Shown: piece by piece, positions 25,567-34,390 of the stretch
Layout of the letters: each line of letters opens with the position of its first letter
Numbering within the stretch: position 1 is the stretch's first letter
NCBI GenBank assembly: GCA_030427985.1
Contig: JAUIBH010000008.1
Span: 1 to 64,000, forward strand
Length of the DNA: 64,000 bases
From: Bacteroidia bacterium
Lineage (GTDB): Bacteria; Bacteroidota; Bacteroidia; Flavobacteriales; Flavobacteriaceae
Reading direction: 5' to 3'
The notes under the pieces: generated by a model
Told to the model about the DNA's origin: nothing
What the model saw: only the letters and a program-made list of their open reading frames with translations
Databases searched by the model: none
Made by a program: the position numbers and the translations under genes

Positions 25567-26955
25567 ATGAATATAGAATCTCACAAACTATCGGTAAGGG
25601 AAAAAATTGGGTATAGCCTTGGAGACCTTGCCGCCAATTTGGTCTTCCAGACACTGGTGACCTATTTGGCCTATTTTTATACGGACATATATGGGCTTAA
25701 GGCCAACGATGCCTCAGCCGTTACATTGGTCGTAGGTTTAATAGCCGCATTTGCATTTAATCCCTTAATGGGGGTAATAGCGGATAGAACAGTAACCAAA
25801 TGGGGAAAATTTCGTCCTTGGATCCTTTGGACGGCCATTCCTTTGGGTGTTGCCGCCATATTGGCTTTTAGCACTCCAGATTTTTCATATAAAGGAAAGG
25901 TAATCTATGCCGTAGTCACCTATACGCTTCTTCTGCTCTTGTACGCTGCAAATAATTTGCCCTACTCGGCTTTGAGTGGTGTAATTACCGGCGATATGAA
26001 AGAGCGCAACAGCCTTTCCGCATATCGGTTTATTGCCGTGATGGGAGCGCAGTTCTTTGTTCAGGTTTTTATGTACGACTTAATCTTAAAAGCAGGTGAC
26101 GGAAATAAAGCCGCAGGAATGGAAACCGTAATGACATGGCTAGCGGTAATAGGAACCGTTATGTTGCTGATTACCTTTTTCGCCACCAAAGAACGTGTGG
26201 TGCCAAAACCAGAGCAAAAATCCAGTATAAAGGAAGATTTAGGGGATTTGATAAAAAACAGGCCTTGGATCATTATGTTGACCATAACAACCTTGGTTTT
26301 TATAACCTTGGCCATGAAAGGAGGCTCATACGTCTATTATTTTGAAAACTATGTTGATCAACAAAGTCTAAATGCTTTTTTAAATCCCATGAAGAGCTTT
26401 TTACCAACCTTTGAAAACGACACCTCATTGGGATTGGGTGTGTTTAACGGTGGTGGTATTCTTGTGGGCTTGATCGGCATTGCACTTTCCAAAAAATTGG
26501 CCGATAAATATGGCAAACGAAATGTATTTGGGGCTTCATTGTTTATATCCACACTGTTCATTATAGCGTTCTACTTTTTTCCACCCAATGCCGTAGGAAT
26601 CATTTTTGGCACTCAGATATTGCACATGTTTTTCTATGGTATCAGCACCCCCATTTTATGGACCATGATTGCCGATGTTGCCGATTATTCAGAATGGAAA
26701 ACAACACGGCGGGCGACTGCAATTATTTTTTCGGCTATGATGGTGGGACTTAAAGGAGGGCTAAGCATTGGTAGCGCATTGGTCGCTTGGATTTTGGGAC
26801 TTTATCATTACATTACCAAAGAAGCGGCGATTCCCGGTGTGGAAACCGTACAACCCGAAAGTGCCATAGAGGGAACACGAATGTTAGTAAGTATATACCC
26901 TGCAATTCCTTATTGTTCTTTTATGAAATTAATAAAAGGATGGAATTACAGATAG
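25567..26955 (+). CDS. GPH-family sugar:cation symporter with altered C-terminus
   Basis: A 12-TM MFS protein of the glycoside-pentoside-hexuronide group ('SVREKIGYSLGDLAANLVFQ', 'DRTVTKWGKFRPWILW', 'ADVADYSEWKTTRRATAI'), as in XynB/XylP-type xyloside transporters. Near the end the frame reads 'SIYPAIPYCSFMKLIKGWNYR' and stops, whereas the +2 frame from 26910 reads 'LLFFYEINKRMELQIETELKGRR', the normal family tail, ending at 26981. A small deletion around 26905-26912 has therefore shifted the frame and removed a few residues of the last helix. Transport may be weakened but most of the protein is intact. It is followed by GH43 at 26997, 15 bp after the lost stop. Confidence 0.9.
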   Translation: MNIESHKLSVREKIGYSLGDLAANLVFQTLVTYLAYFYTDIYGLKANDASAVTLVVGLIAAFAFNPLMGVIADRTVTKWGKFRPWILWTAIPLGVAAILAFSTPDFSYKGKVIYAVVTYTLLLLLYAANNLPYSALSGVITGDMKERNSLSAYRFIAVMGAQFFVQVFMYDLILKAGDGNKAAGMETVMTWLAVIGTVMLLITFFATKERVVPKPEQKSSIKEDLGDLIKNRPWIIMLTITTLVFITLAMKGGSYVYYFENYVDQQSLNAFLNPMKSFLPTFENDTSLGLGVFNGGGILVGLIGIALSKKLADKYGKRNVFGASLFISTLFIIAFYFFPPNAVGIIFGTQILHMFFYGISTPILWTMIADVADYSEWKTTRRATAIIFSAMMVGLKGGLSIGSALVAWILGLYHYITKEAAIPGVETVQPESAIEGTRMLVSIYPAIPYCSFMKLIKGWNYR

Positions 26956-26996
26956 AGACCGAATTAAAAGGAAGAAGATAATTCAAAACAATTAAA

Positions 26997-28034
26997 ATGC
27001 CGGAAGATAGTATAGACCATATCGATTTTGATGAGTTAAACAAAAAAGCAATAGCACAACCTATTGTTTCCCATATGTACACTGCGGACCCATCTGCACA
27101 TTATTTTAATGGTAAAATATATATTTACCCATCGCACGATATTGATGGAGGGGAAGCCTTTGACGATTTGGGTAGTCATTTTGCCATGGAAGACTACCAT
27201 GTTATTTCCATGGATAGTGTAGACAGTGAAGCTGTGGACCACGGTGTAGCGTTGCATGTGGACGATGTGCCATGGGCAGAAAAACAAATGTGGGCGCCAG
27301 ATGCAGCCCATAAAGATGGAAAATACTACCTGTTTTTTCCGGCGAAGGGATATGATGGAATCTTCAGGATTGGGGTAGCCGTTAGCGATTCACCTGTAGG
27401 ACCGTTTACCCCACAGCCCGAAGCCATTAAAGGAAGCTTTTCCATAGATCCCGCCGTTTTTGAAGATGAAGATGGGAGTTACTACATGTATTTTGGAGGC
27501 CTTTGGGGCGGACAACTACAACGCTGGAGAACGGGGGAATTCAATGCGGAACAACCAGAAAGTCCAACAGCACACATCCCCGAAGATGATGAAACGTCAC
27601 TTATGCCCAAAATTGCAAAAATGACCGATGACTTATTGGAATTTGCAGAAGAACCAAAGGACGTTCTGATTATTGATGAAGATGGCAACCCAATATTGGC
27701 TGGGGACAATGACAGACGATTTTTTGAAGCAGCATGGTTACACAAACACAATGGCAAGTACTATTTCTCCTATTCCACTGGAGATACACACTTTATTTGT
27801 TATGCCGTTGGCGACAATCCATACGGGCCATTTACCTACAAAGGAAGGATATTGGAGCCAGTTGTAGGTTGGACCACCCACCATTCTGTTTGCAAAGTTG
27901 ACGGAAAATGGTATTTATTTTACCATGATTCAAGCTTATCAAAAGGGGTAACCCATTTGAGGTCCGTAAAAGTAAGTGAGATTGAACATGATGCAAATGG
28001 ACTTATCAAAACTCTAAAGCCTTATAGGGAGTAA
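26997..28034 (+). CDS. Cytoplasmic GH43 beta-xylosidase/alpha-L-arabinofuranosidase
   Basis: No signal peptide, so it would act on imported oligosaccharides. The five-bladed propeller signatures are seen: catalytic base Asp31 in 'YTADPSAHYFNGKIYIYPSHD', second Asp in 'SFSIDPAVFEDEDGSYYMYFGG', general acid Glu in 'RRFFEAAWLHKHNGKYY', and 'WTTHHSVCKVDGKWYLFYHD'. GH43 enzymes invert and remove xylose or arabinose from xylo-oligosaccharides; which one cannot be decided here. It is the third gene of the GH10-transporter operon and is followed by a strong terminator. Confidence 0.95.
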   Translation: MPEDSIDHIDFDELNKKAIAQPIVSHMYTADPSAHYFNGKIYIYPSHDIDGGEAFDDLGSHFAMEDYHVISMDSVDSEAVDHGVALHVDDVPWAEKQMWAPDAAHKDGKYYLFFPAKGYDGIFRIGVAVSDSPVGPFTPQPEAIKGSFSIDPAVFEDEDGSYYMYFGGLWGGQLQRWRTGEFNAEQPESPTAHIPEDDETSLMPKIAKMTDDLLEFAEEPKDVLIIDEDGNPILAGDNDRRFFEAAWLHKHNGKYYFSYSTGDTHFICYAVGDNPYGPFTYKGRILEPVVGWTTHHSVCKVDGKWYLFYHDSSLSKGVTHLRSVKVSEIEHDANGLIKTLKPYRE

Positions 28035-28085
28035 ATGTGAAGACTTTCTATTTAAAGGTTTATCTAAAATCGAATCAATCTTTTT

Positions 28086-28118
28086 GGGAGGCAAAGTAGT
28101 TTGTCTCCCATTTTTTTT
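28086..28118 (+). terminator. Terminator of the GH10-GPH-GH43 operon
   Basis: Stem GGGAGGCAAA / TTTGTCTCCC (one G-U pair) with four-base loop and ATTTTTTTT tail, 51 bp past the GH43 stop. Confidence 0.8.
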
Positions 28119-29142
28119 AGACTGGCATTGCTTGAGTGGATTTCCGTACCACTAGATTTGTTTTGATGATTTTTGTTTCAAAATCATGGGTGTTTTTGCC
28201 CTCTATTCGGTCAATTAATATGTTAGCGGCATTTTCGCCAATAAATTTTCCATGTTGACTGACCATTGTTGCCGGAGGACTGACATACTTTGAAAGTTCT
28301 CCGTTGGTAAATCCAATAATGGCTATATCCTTGGGAATCTGATATCCCTTGGAACGTACCATATTCATCACTTTTACGGTGGTGATTTCATCAAAAACCA
28401 ATATCCCATCAATTTTTTCCAAGTCCAATGAAATGGAAAGTGTAAGCTCCAAGTCTTCTTTAGGATCTATGGGCACTATTAAATCAGCATCAAAAGGCAG
28501 TCCTTTTTCCTGTAATGCTTTTTTATACCCTTCCACTCTTAACCTTCCAATGGAAGAATTTGTTATGGGATTGACCACTGCAATTTTTCTGCATCCGGTC
28601 TCTATAAAATGGATGGTGGCCCTGTAGGCCGCTTCAAGATCATCAACAATTACCTTATCACAATCAATAAGATCAGTGACCCTATCAAACATGACCATGG
28701 GTATTTGCTTGTCCTGTAATTCCTTGAAATGCTGCACGTGACTGGAAAGTTCGGTTTCTGCAGCTACTGTTGAAATAATCACTCCATCAACAGAACCGGA
28801 GCATAGAAAATCCAAAATTTTAATTTCCTTTTCTATGGATTCGTTGGTACTACAAGTGATGATGCTATACCCCCTTTGGTCCATTACCTGTTCTATTCCG
28901 TAAAGAACTTGGACAAAAAAGTAATTCAGCATATTGGGAATGACCACCCCAATGGTCTTCGTATTCCGATTTAATAAATTAAGGGCGACCCTATTGGGTT
29001 TGTAATGGTTCGCTTTGGCATATTCCTTTATACTTTCCCTAAGTTCCTTGCTGATTTCATGGCTATCATTAATGGCCTTGGAAACTGTTGATACGGATAC
29101 CTTAAAATGGGAAGCAATGGATTTAAGCGTTATTTTGGACAT
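28117..29142 (-). CDS. LacI-family transcriptional regulator
   Basis: 341 aa. N-terminal HTH 'ITLKSIASHFKVSVSTVSKAINDS' and hinge helix region 'KPNRVALNLLNR', then a periplasmic-binding-protein-like effector domain ('TIGVVIPNMLNYFFVQVLYGIEQ', 'GVIISTVAAETEL', 'IAVVNPITNSSIGRLRVEGYKKAL', 'IGFTNGELSKYVSPPATMVSQH'). Placed between the xylan operon and xylA, it probably senses a pentose or xylo-oligosaccharide and controls one or both; no experimental link is implied. Confidence 0.95.
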   Translation of the reverse strand: MSKITLKSIASHFKVSVSTVSKAINDSHEISKELRESIKEYAKANHYKPNRVALNLLNRNTKTIGVVIPNMLNYFFVQVLYGIEQVMDQRGYSIITCSTNESIEKEIKILDFLCSGSVDGVIISTVAAETELSSHVQHFKELQDKQIPMVMFDRVTDLIDCDKVIVDDLEAAYRATIHFIETGCRKIAVVNPITNSSIGRLRVEGYKKALQEKGLPFDADLIVPIDPKEDLELTLSISLDLEKIDGILVFDEITTVKVMNMVRSKGYQIPKDIAIIGFTNGELSKYVSPPATMVSQHGKFIGENAANILIDRIEGKNTHDFETKIIKTNLVVRKSTQAMPV

Positions 29143-29271
29143 AGGAACCTATCATAAGCATTGATAGTAGAATATAAGTATTTTTTACTATCCGAAGCAT
29201 TGAAAACACAAAAATAGCATTCTATGATGGTACCTATGCCCAATCTTATTTACAAGATGATTCGTATTCGT

Positions 29272-30597
29272 TTAAACAAATCTATTTATAACATTTTCGA
29301 ACAATTCTTGTTTGCCACTGATTTGCTGAGGCTCGCCTGTTTTAACGGCATAATTATATAGATCCGTTAAACCTAGCTTTTCTGATACAAAGTCTGCGCC
29401 TTTTCCAGCTTCAAAGGAGGCATATCGGTTCTTCAACAATTCTTCGTAAGAAGAGTTTTCCAAGATTGCATCGGCGGCCAATAAGGCTTTTGCAAAAGTG
29501 TCGGCCCCTCCAATATGGGCTAAGAAGATATCCTCCAAATCGGTACTGTTTCTGCGGGTTTTGGCATCAAAGTTTACACCTCCACCTTGAAGTCCTCCAG
29601 ATTTTAGAAATACCAACATGGCTTCTGTAACTTCCAGAACATTATTGGGGAACTGATCGGTATCCCATCCATTTTGGTAATCCCCTCGGTTTGCATCAAT
29701 GCTTCCCAACATTCCAGCATTGGCAGCCACCTGCAATTCATGCTGAAACGTATGCTGTGCAAGAGTAGCATGGTTCACTTCAATGTTCAGTTTAAAATCA
29801 TTCTCAAGGCCATATTCACGAATGGAGTTGATGGAAGTAGCCGCATCAAAATCGTATTGATGTTTGGTGGGCTCCATGGGTTTGGGCTCAATAAAAAAGG
29901 TTCCAGTAAAGCCTTCTTTTCGGGCATAATCCTTGGCCATGTTTAAAAAGCGGCCAATGTTGTCCTGCTCCAATTTCATATTGGTGTTCAAGAGAGACAT
30001 ATAGCCTTCACGACCACCCCAGAAAACGTAGTTTTCACCACCTAGTGCTATTGTTGCATCCAAGGCCATCTTTACTTGGGCTCCCGCATGGGCCACTACA
30101 TCAAAGTTTGGATTTGAGGCAGCTCCGTTCATATATCTTGGGTTAGAGAAACAGTTTGCGGTTCCCCAAAGCAATTTTACACCTGATGAATTTTGCTTCT
30201 CCTTTAGATAATCTACTATTATGGATAATCTTTTTTCGGATTCCGCCAATGTATCTCCCTCGTCCACTAAATCAAAGTCGTGGAAACAATAGTAGTCAAA
30301 ACCTATTTTGGTAATGAACTCAAAGGCCGCATCCGCTTTTTCCTTGGCGGCGTTTATGGGGTCTGCATCTGTTGACCATGGAAATTGCTTTGTTCCGGGC
30401 CCAAAAGGATCCCCTCCGGTTCCGCACAAGGTATGCCAATACGCCATGGCAAACTTGAAATGCTCTCGCATGGTTTTCCCTGCCACAACTTGATCGGGAT
30501 TGTAAAATTTAAAAGCCAAAGGATTGTCAGATTCCTTGCCTTCAAACTTAATCTCGCCTATTCCTTTAAAATATTCTTTGTTACCTAAAAGTGCCAT
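29272..30597 (-). CDS. xylA: Xylose isomerase
   Basis: Class II (long) xylose isomerase, 441 aa, interconverts D-xylose and D-xylulose in the cytoplasm using divalent metal. Motifs include '[13 protein letters not shown]' with the TIM-barrel entry, catalytic-pocket '[17 protein letters not shown]', '[10 protein letters not shown]', metal ligand Glu in '[18 protein letters not shown]', '[18 protein letters not shown]' (Glu, His) and '[20 protein letters not shown]' with the Asp metal ligands. It is flanked by LacI and the GH54 gene, linking it to xylan use. The usual partner xylulokinase gene (xylB) is not in this window. Confidence 0.98.
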   Translation of the reverse strand: MALLGNKEYFKGIGEIKFEGKESDNPLAFKFYNPDQVVAGKTMREHFKFAMAYWHTLCGTGGDPFGPGTKQFPWSTDADPINAAKEKADAAFEFITKIGFDYYCFHDFDLVDEGDTLAESEKRLSIIVDYLKEKQNSSGVKLLWGTANCFSNPRYMNGAASNPNFDVVAHAGAQVKMALDATIALGGENYVFWGGREGYMSLLNTNMKLEQDNIGRFLNMAKDYARKEGFTGTFFIEPKPMEPTKHQYDFDAATSINSIREYGLENDFKLNIEVNHATLAQHTFQHELQVAANAGMLGSIDANRGDYQNGWDTDQFPNNVLEVTEAMLVFLKSGGLQGGGVNFDAKTRRNSTDLEDIFLAHIGGADTFAKALLAADAILENSSYEELLKNRYASFEAGKGADFVSEKLGLTDLYNYAVKTGEPQQISGKQELFENVINRFV

Positions 30598-31180
30598 TTT
30601 ATTCTTGTTTTATAATTAATTTTAATGTGCTCAGTTCCTTTGTAAATGTAATTCCACCCAACTTCAGGTTTTTGTTCTGTGTTCCATTTGGGACTTGTCT
30701 TTTTTTTATTTCATCAACCGTGTTCTCCCATAGCATCAACCTCTCTCTGTCATCTTTGGCTTTGAAAGTTATTTTTAAGCAGAAGGGACTAAACCTATTC
30801 CCTAATACTACATGGAAGATGTTTTTTCTGAATAGTCAAATGTAAAAAATGAACATTGTAATCAGGACTTTCTTTAAACTGACCGCAATGCATAGTGCTA
30901 AAAAACATAGAGCTCCATGTATAAATATACCTATTTAAAAAATTGATATATAGGTTTTTAGGTGTTATATGCTCAATATGTAAAATTACCGAAATGGTTT
31001 TCGTAAATAAAAGGGTTTAACCCGTGGCTTGACTGTTTTTTAGGGGGCTTTAGCTGCGATACAGTTATCCATATCAATAAAGGTTGAAGAGTACCCTAAT
31101 ATTAATTGTGTGAAAAACACACCACTAAAAGTAAATTCCATATATTTAAGTTTCTCATAACGCATTAAAAATATACACTG
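30598..31180. other. Divergent promoter region between xylA and the GH54 gene
   Basis: 583 bp. The 84-aa ORF at 30591 overlaps the xylA start and has no family signature, so it is dismissed. The only motif noted is the dyad at 31108-31122. Confidence 0.5.
31108..31122 (+). promoter_or_regulatory. Candidate operator GTGTGAAAAACACAC
   Basis: A GTGTG-N5-CACAC dyad 59 bp upstream of the GH54 start; 12 of 13 core bases match the element upstream of the acetyl esterase. Confidence 0.45.
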
Positions 31181-34100
31181 ATGGAACTCAATGGTCAACC
31201 CTTTTTCACATTTGCTTTTAAAATTGCCATACTGTTAATTTTGGTCTCTGGGTGCAGTGAAGTTCCTCCAAGAAATGAAGGCCCTGGCGATATTTATGCG
31301 GCATCTGGTTATACTCCTACTGCGGCGCACAGTACCACTAGGGCTTTGTTCGCAGACTATAATGGCCCCCTTTACCAACTTATACGCGAGTCGGATGGCC
31401 AAACGCTGGATATAGGAGTGGTGCAACCCACCATAGGTGACCCTGGCGGTTATGCAGATGCCACTGCACAGGATGCTTTCTGCGAAAATTCATTGTGTTG
31501 GATCAGTATTATTTATGACCAATCTGGAAATGGCAATGATTTAAAACAAGCACCTCCGGGAACTTTTAGAGGATTGGAGAAAGGTGGGTTCAATAGTTTT
31601 CCTATTGCAGATATGGCTCCGGTTATGGTCAATGGGCATAAAGTTTATGGAGCTTATGTGATGCCCGGAGCGGGTTTACGAAATAATAATGCGGTTGGTC
31701 TCGCCATTAATGATGAAGCAGAAGGCATTTATATGGTTTTGGATGGTACTCATTTTTCCAGTGGTTGTTGCTTCAACTATGGAAACACTTCCACAAATAG
31801 TAGGGCAGTGGGTACGGGTACCATGTCAACCGTATATTATGGAACAGCAACGGCATGGGGCAAAGGTGAAGGAGAGGGGCCTTGGATTATGTCTGATATG
31901 GAAGCAGGGCTTTTTTCCGGCTATGAAACCAAAGAAAATGCCGCGAACCCTACCATAGATTCTTGGCGTTTTGTCACGGGTATGGTGAATGGTGGCGGTG
32001 GCAACCAATGGGAAATTTGGGGTGCCAATGCCCAAGAAAATGAATTGACAAACTTTTATAAAGGGGAGCGCCCACAATCCAAAGAGAATGATAGGTATTA
32101 TCCCATGCACCGTAAAGGATCTATACAAATGGGAAATGGGGGAGACAATGGAAACGGTTCAGCCGGTACGTTTTATGAAGGTATCATGACAACTGGTTAC
32201 CCTTCGGAGGATGTTATTAAAGCGGTGCAGGCCAATATTGCAGCTGCCAACTATAGTGTGCCAAGCGTAACCATGTCAAGGCTCACAAGCTTTACCCCAG
32301 GTTCCTCACAGGAATTGAAAGTATCGATTACAAACAGTTCTTCAGAAGATATATCTGACATTGAAATAAACTTGAATGTACCGGATGGATGGCCTACTGT
32401 GGAAGCGAAGAGAATTGAAGAAGTGATTGCACCAGGAACTTCCTTTGAGACAACCTTTACCGTTGCTTCCGGATCATCAGTGGATGCGGGTTATTTGACG
32501 GCAAAAGCCGAATGGGGAAATCAAACTTATGAAACGTCTCAACGTGTAAGAAGCGTACTTCCCGTTAAGATCAATGAGGCAAGCTTCAGTGGCGGTGATA
32601 ACCCTACCAATCAATTTGTGGAACTTTTTAATGCTTCGGATTCTGATATGGATATTTCCAATTGGTCCGTTATAAACACCCCAGCAGAATGGGCTTCCAT
32701 GGAGTTGGCTAAAATTCCAGCAGGAACAACATTGGGGGCAGGTGAATTCTACCTTTTTGGTTTGGCACACTCAGGTTTGGTGGCATCGGCTAAGGCAGGC
32801 GACAAAATAATTAATGTACGTAGTACAGAAGGTCTAAAAGTTGGTCAACAGATTGCAATTGAGGGTGAAAAGAAAACCATTGCCAGTATCGGTACGCCAG
32901 CAGCGGATAAAACACTACTCTTTGTGCCGGTTTCAACAGGACCTTGGCTTCATTTTCCTGCGGGCTCAACCAATTTGCCCGTTGCCAATGCAGATGGATT
33001 CACGGTAGGGGATAAAATCGGCATAGATTTAGGCGGCAATTACGAGGTGGCCACTGTGACCAAAGTGGGTAAAGCGGCTACGCAGAGTAACCTTGCAGAA
33101 CCTGCTAAGGCAGGTGACAACATTATAAAAGTATGGCGAAATGCCAATATGAGCCCGGGTGATACCCTTACCATCAATACGGGTGCCCGTATTGAGTTGG
33201 CTGTGGTGAAAAATGTCATCAGTGAGGTACAGCGACCCTATCGGGGCCGATTTGTTGGCGACCCAGGTGAGGTGGAATTAACCGCCCCACTTCAGAAAGA
33301 CCATATGCTTGAGGTAGATGTTTCGTCACCAGGTACGGGAATCAGTTTTACACCAGCTACACGTTTTCCCCACAAAAGTGGCGATGCCGTTCAGGCACTT
33401 GGTAGTGGGGTCACCCTAAAAGAAGGCTTGGCTAAATCCCATGAAACGGGTACGCCGATTGTGTTTTTGGGAAATACAAATATTGGTTACCAAGGTACCG
33501 TTCAACCCAATCAATATTATGGACTTCCCATGTCCATTTATGCAGGTACAGTGGCACTTATGGACCCTAGTGGCGAAGTGTTACTAGATGCGATGGTTTA
33601 CGGATCTCAACAGGGCAATTCCAGTGCCCGCGGTTCGGTACCCACTCCGGCCATAGCCACTTTGGAAGGTAATCAGGGGCAGGGAGGTTGTATAGCCGTG
33701 CTTCCCGGTACCAGTCAAGGTTCCTTCACGGCTTCCTACGACCCGATGATCAGAAGTTTGGGACGTTTCCCTGATGGGAATGATAGTGATAGCAATTGTG
33801 AGGATTTTACATCACAAAATGTTATTACGTTGGGCAGTACAGTATTTGCCAATTCAAAAAACATTAAAGTTGTGAGTGTAGAAGGCTTTAATGCGGGTCA
33901 GGAAATTATTATCGGGACAGGTGGTAAAGCTGAACATGTTGAGGTTGCTGAAGTAGGCACTTCTGGAGTGACCACCATAACTTCGGCTGTAAGTGCCGGA
34001 GCAACCACAATTCCTGTTGCACGGATTTTTGGTTTTAGCGAAGGTCAACATATTACCATTGGTAGCGGCCCAAGTTTGGAGACAGTAACCATTACATCCA

Positions 34101-34309
34101 TTACATTTCCGCGCCGTAATTTTGAGAATCCAGCCGAAAGTCAAGGTCCCTCTATTACAGTCAGTGAAGGATTACGCTATGCCCATGGTGTGGGGGAACA
34201 ACTTTCAGGAAGTGGAATTACGCTGAAGCAAAGTTTGCGTAAATCCCATCCCGAAGGAACACAAGTATCCAGCAACCTTCCTACACCGGGAAGTGCCAAT
34301 GGGTTCTAA
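31181..34309 (+). CDS. GH54 alpha-L-arabinofuranosidase fused to NEW3-like, split lamin-tail and repeat domains
   Basis: Lipoprotein signal 'AILLILVSGCSEVPP'. Residues ~34-358 closely follow the fungal AbfB catalytic domain: 'AAHSTTRALFADYNGPLYQL', 'DAFCENSLCWISIIYDQSGNGN', the vicinal Cys pair in 'HFSSGCCFNYGN', nucleophile Glu241 in 'IMSDMEAGLFSG', and acid/base Asp322 in 'GNGGDNGNGSAGTFYEG'. The fungal CBM42 is absent; instead there is an NPCBM-associated (NEW3)-like Ig domain (~365-455), then a lamin-tail-like domain ('VKINEASFSGGDNPTNQFVEL') that is interrupted by and followed by about five ~45-residue repeats of the type 'GFxxGQxIxIG'. Predicted to remove arabinose from arabinoxylan at the cell surface. 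Confidence 0.88.
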   Translation: MELNGQPFFTFAFKIAILLILVSGCSEVPPRNEGPGDIYAASGYTPTAAHSTTRALFADYNGPLYQLIRESDGQTLDIGVVQPTIGDPGGYADATAQDAFCENSLCWISIIYDQSGNGNDLKQAPPGTFRGLEKGGFNSFPIADMAPVMVNGHKVYGAYVMPGAGLRNNNAVGLAINDEAEGIYMVLDGTHFSSGCCFNYGNTSTNSRAVGTGTMSTVYYGTATAWGKGEGEGPWIMSDMEAGLFSGYETKENAANPTIDSWRFVTGMVNGGGGNQWEIWGANAQENELTNFYKGERPQSKENDRYYPMHRKGSIQMGNGGDNGNGSAGTFYEGIMTTGYPSEDVIKAVQANIAAANYSVPSVTMSRLTSFTPGSSQELKVSITNSSSEDISDIEINLNVPDGWPTVEAKRIEEVIAPGTSFETTFTVASGSSVDAGYLTAKAEWGNQTYETSQRVRSVLPVKINEASFSGGDNPTNQFVELFNASDSDMDISNWSVINTPAEWASMELAKIPAGTTLGAGEFYLFGLAHSGLVASAKAGDKIINVRSTEGLKVGQQIAIEGEKKTIASIGTPAADKTLLFVPVSTGPWLHFPAGSTNLPVANADGFTVGDKIGIDLGGNYEVATVTKVGKAATQSNLAEPAKAGDNIIKVWRNANMSPGDTLTINTGARIELAVVKNVISEVQRPYRGRFVGDPGEVELTAPLQKDHMLEVDVSSPGTGISFTPATRFPHKSGDAVQALGSGVTLKEGLAKSHETGTPIVFLGNTNIGYQGTVQPNQYYGLPMSIYAGTVALMDPSGEVLLDAMVYGSQQGNSSARGSVPTPAIATLEGNQGQGGCIAVLPGTSQGSFTASYDPMIRSLGRFPDGNDSDSNCEDFTSQNVITLGSTVFANSKNIKVVSVEGFNAGQEIIIGTGGKAEHVEVAEVGTSGVTTITSAVSAGATTIPVARIFGFSEGQHITIGSGPSLETVTITSITFPRRNFENPAESQGPSITVSEGLRYAHGVGEQLSGSGITLKQSLRKSHPEGTQVSSNLPTPGSANGF

Positions 34310-34390
34310 TTGTATCCCTGTTTTAGGGGGTTGGGCATTTTAGTCTTCAACTAAAATCTATTTGGAATACGCAAATTGGTTTTAGAAGGC

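Noticed and set aside
30591-30845. 84-aa ORF upstream of xylA
   Set aside because: Overlaps the xylA start region antisense, hydrophobic composition due to AT-rich spacer.
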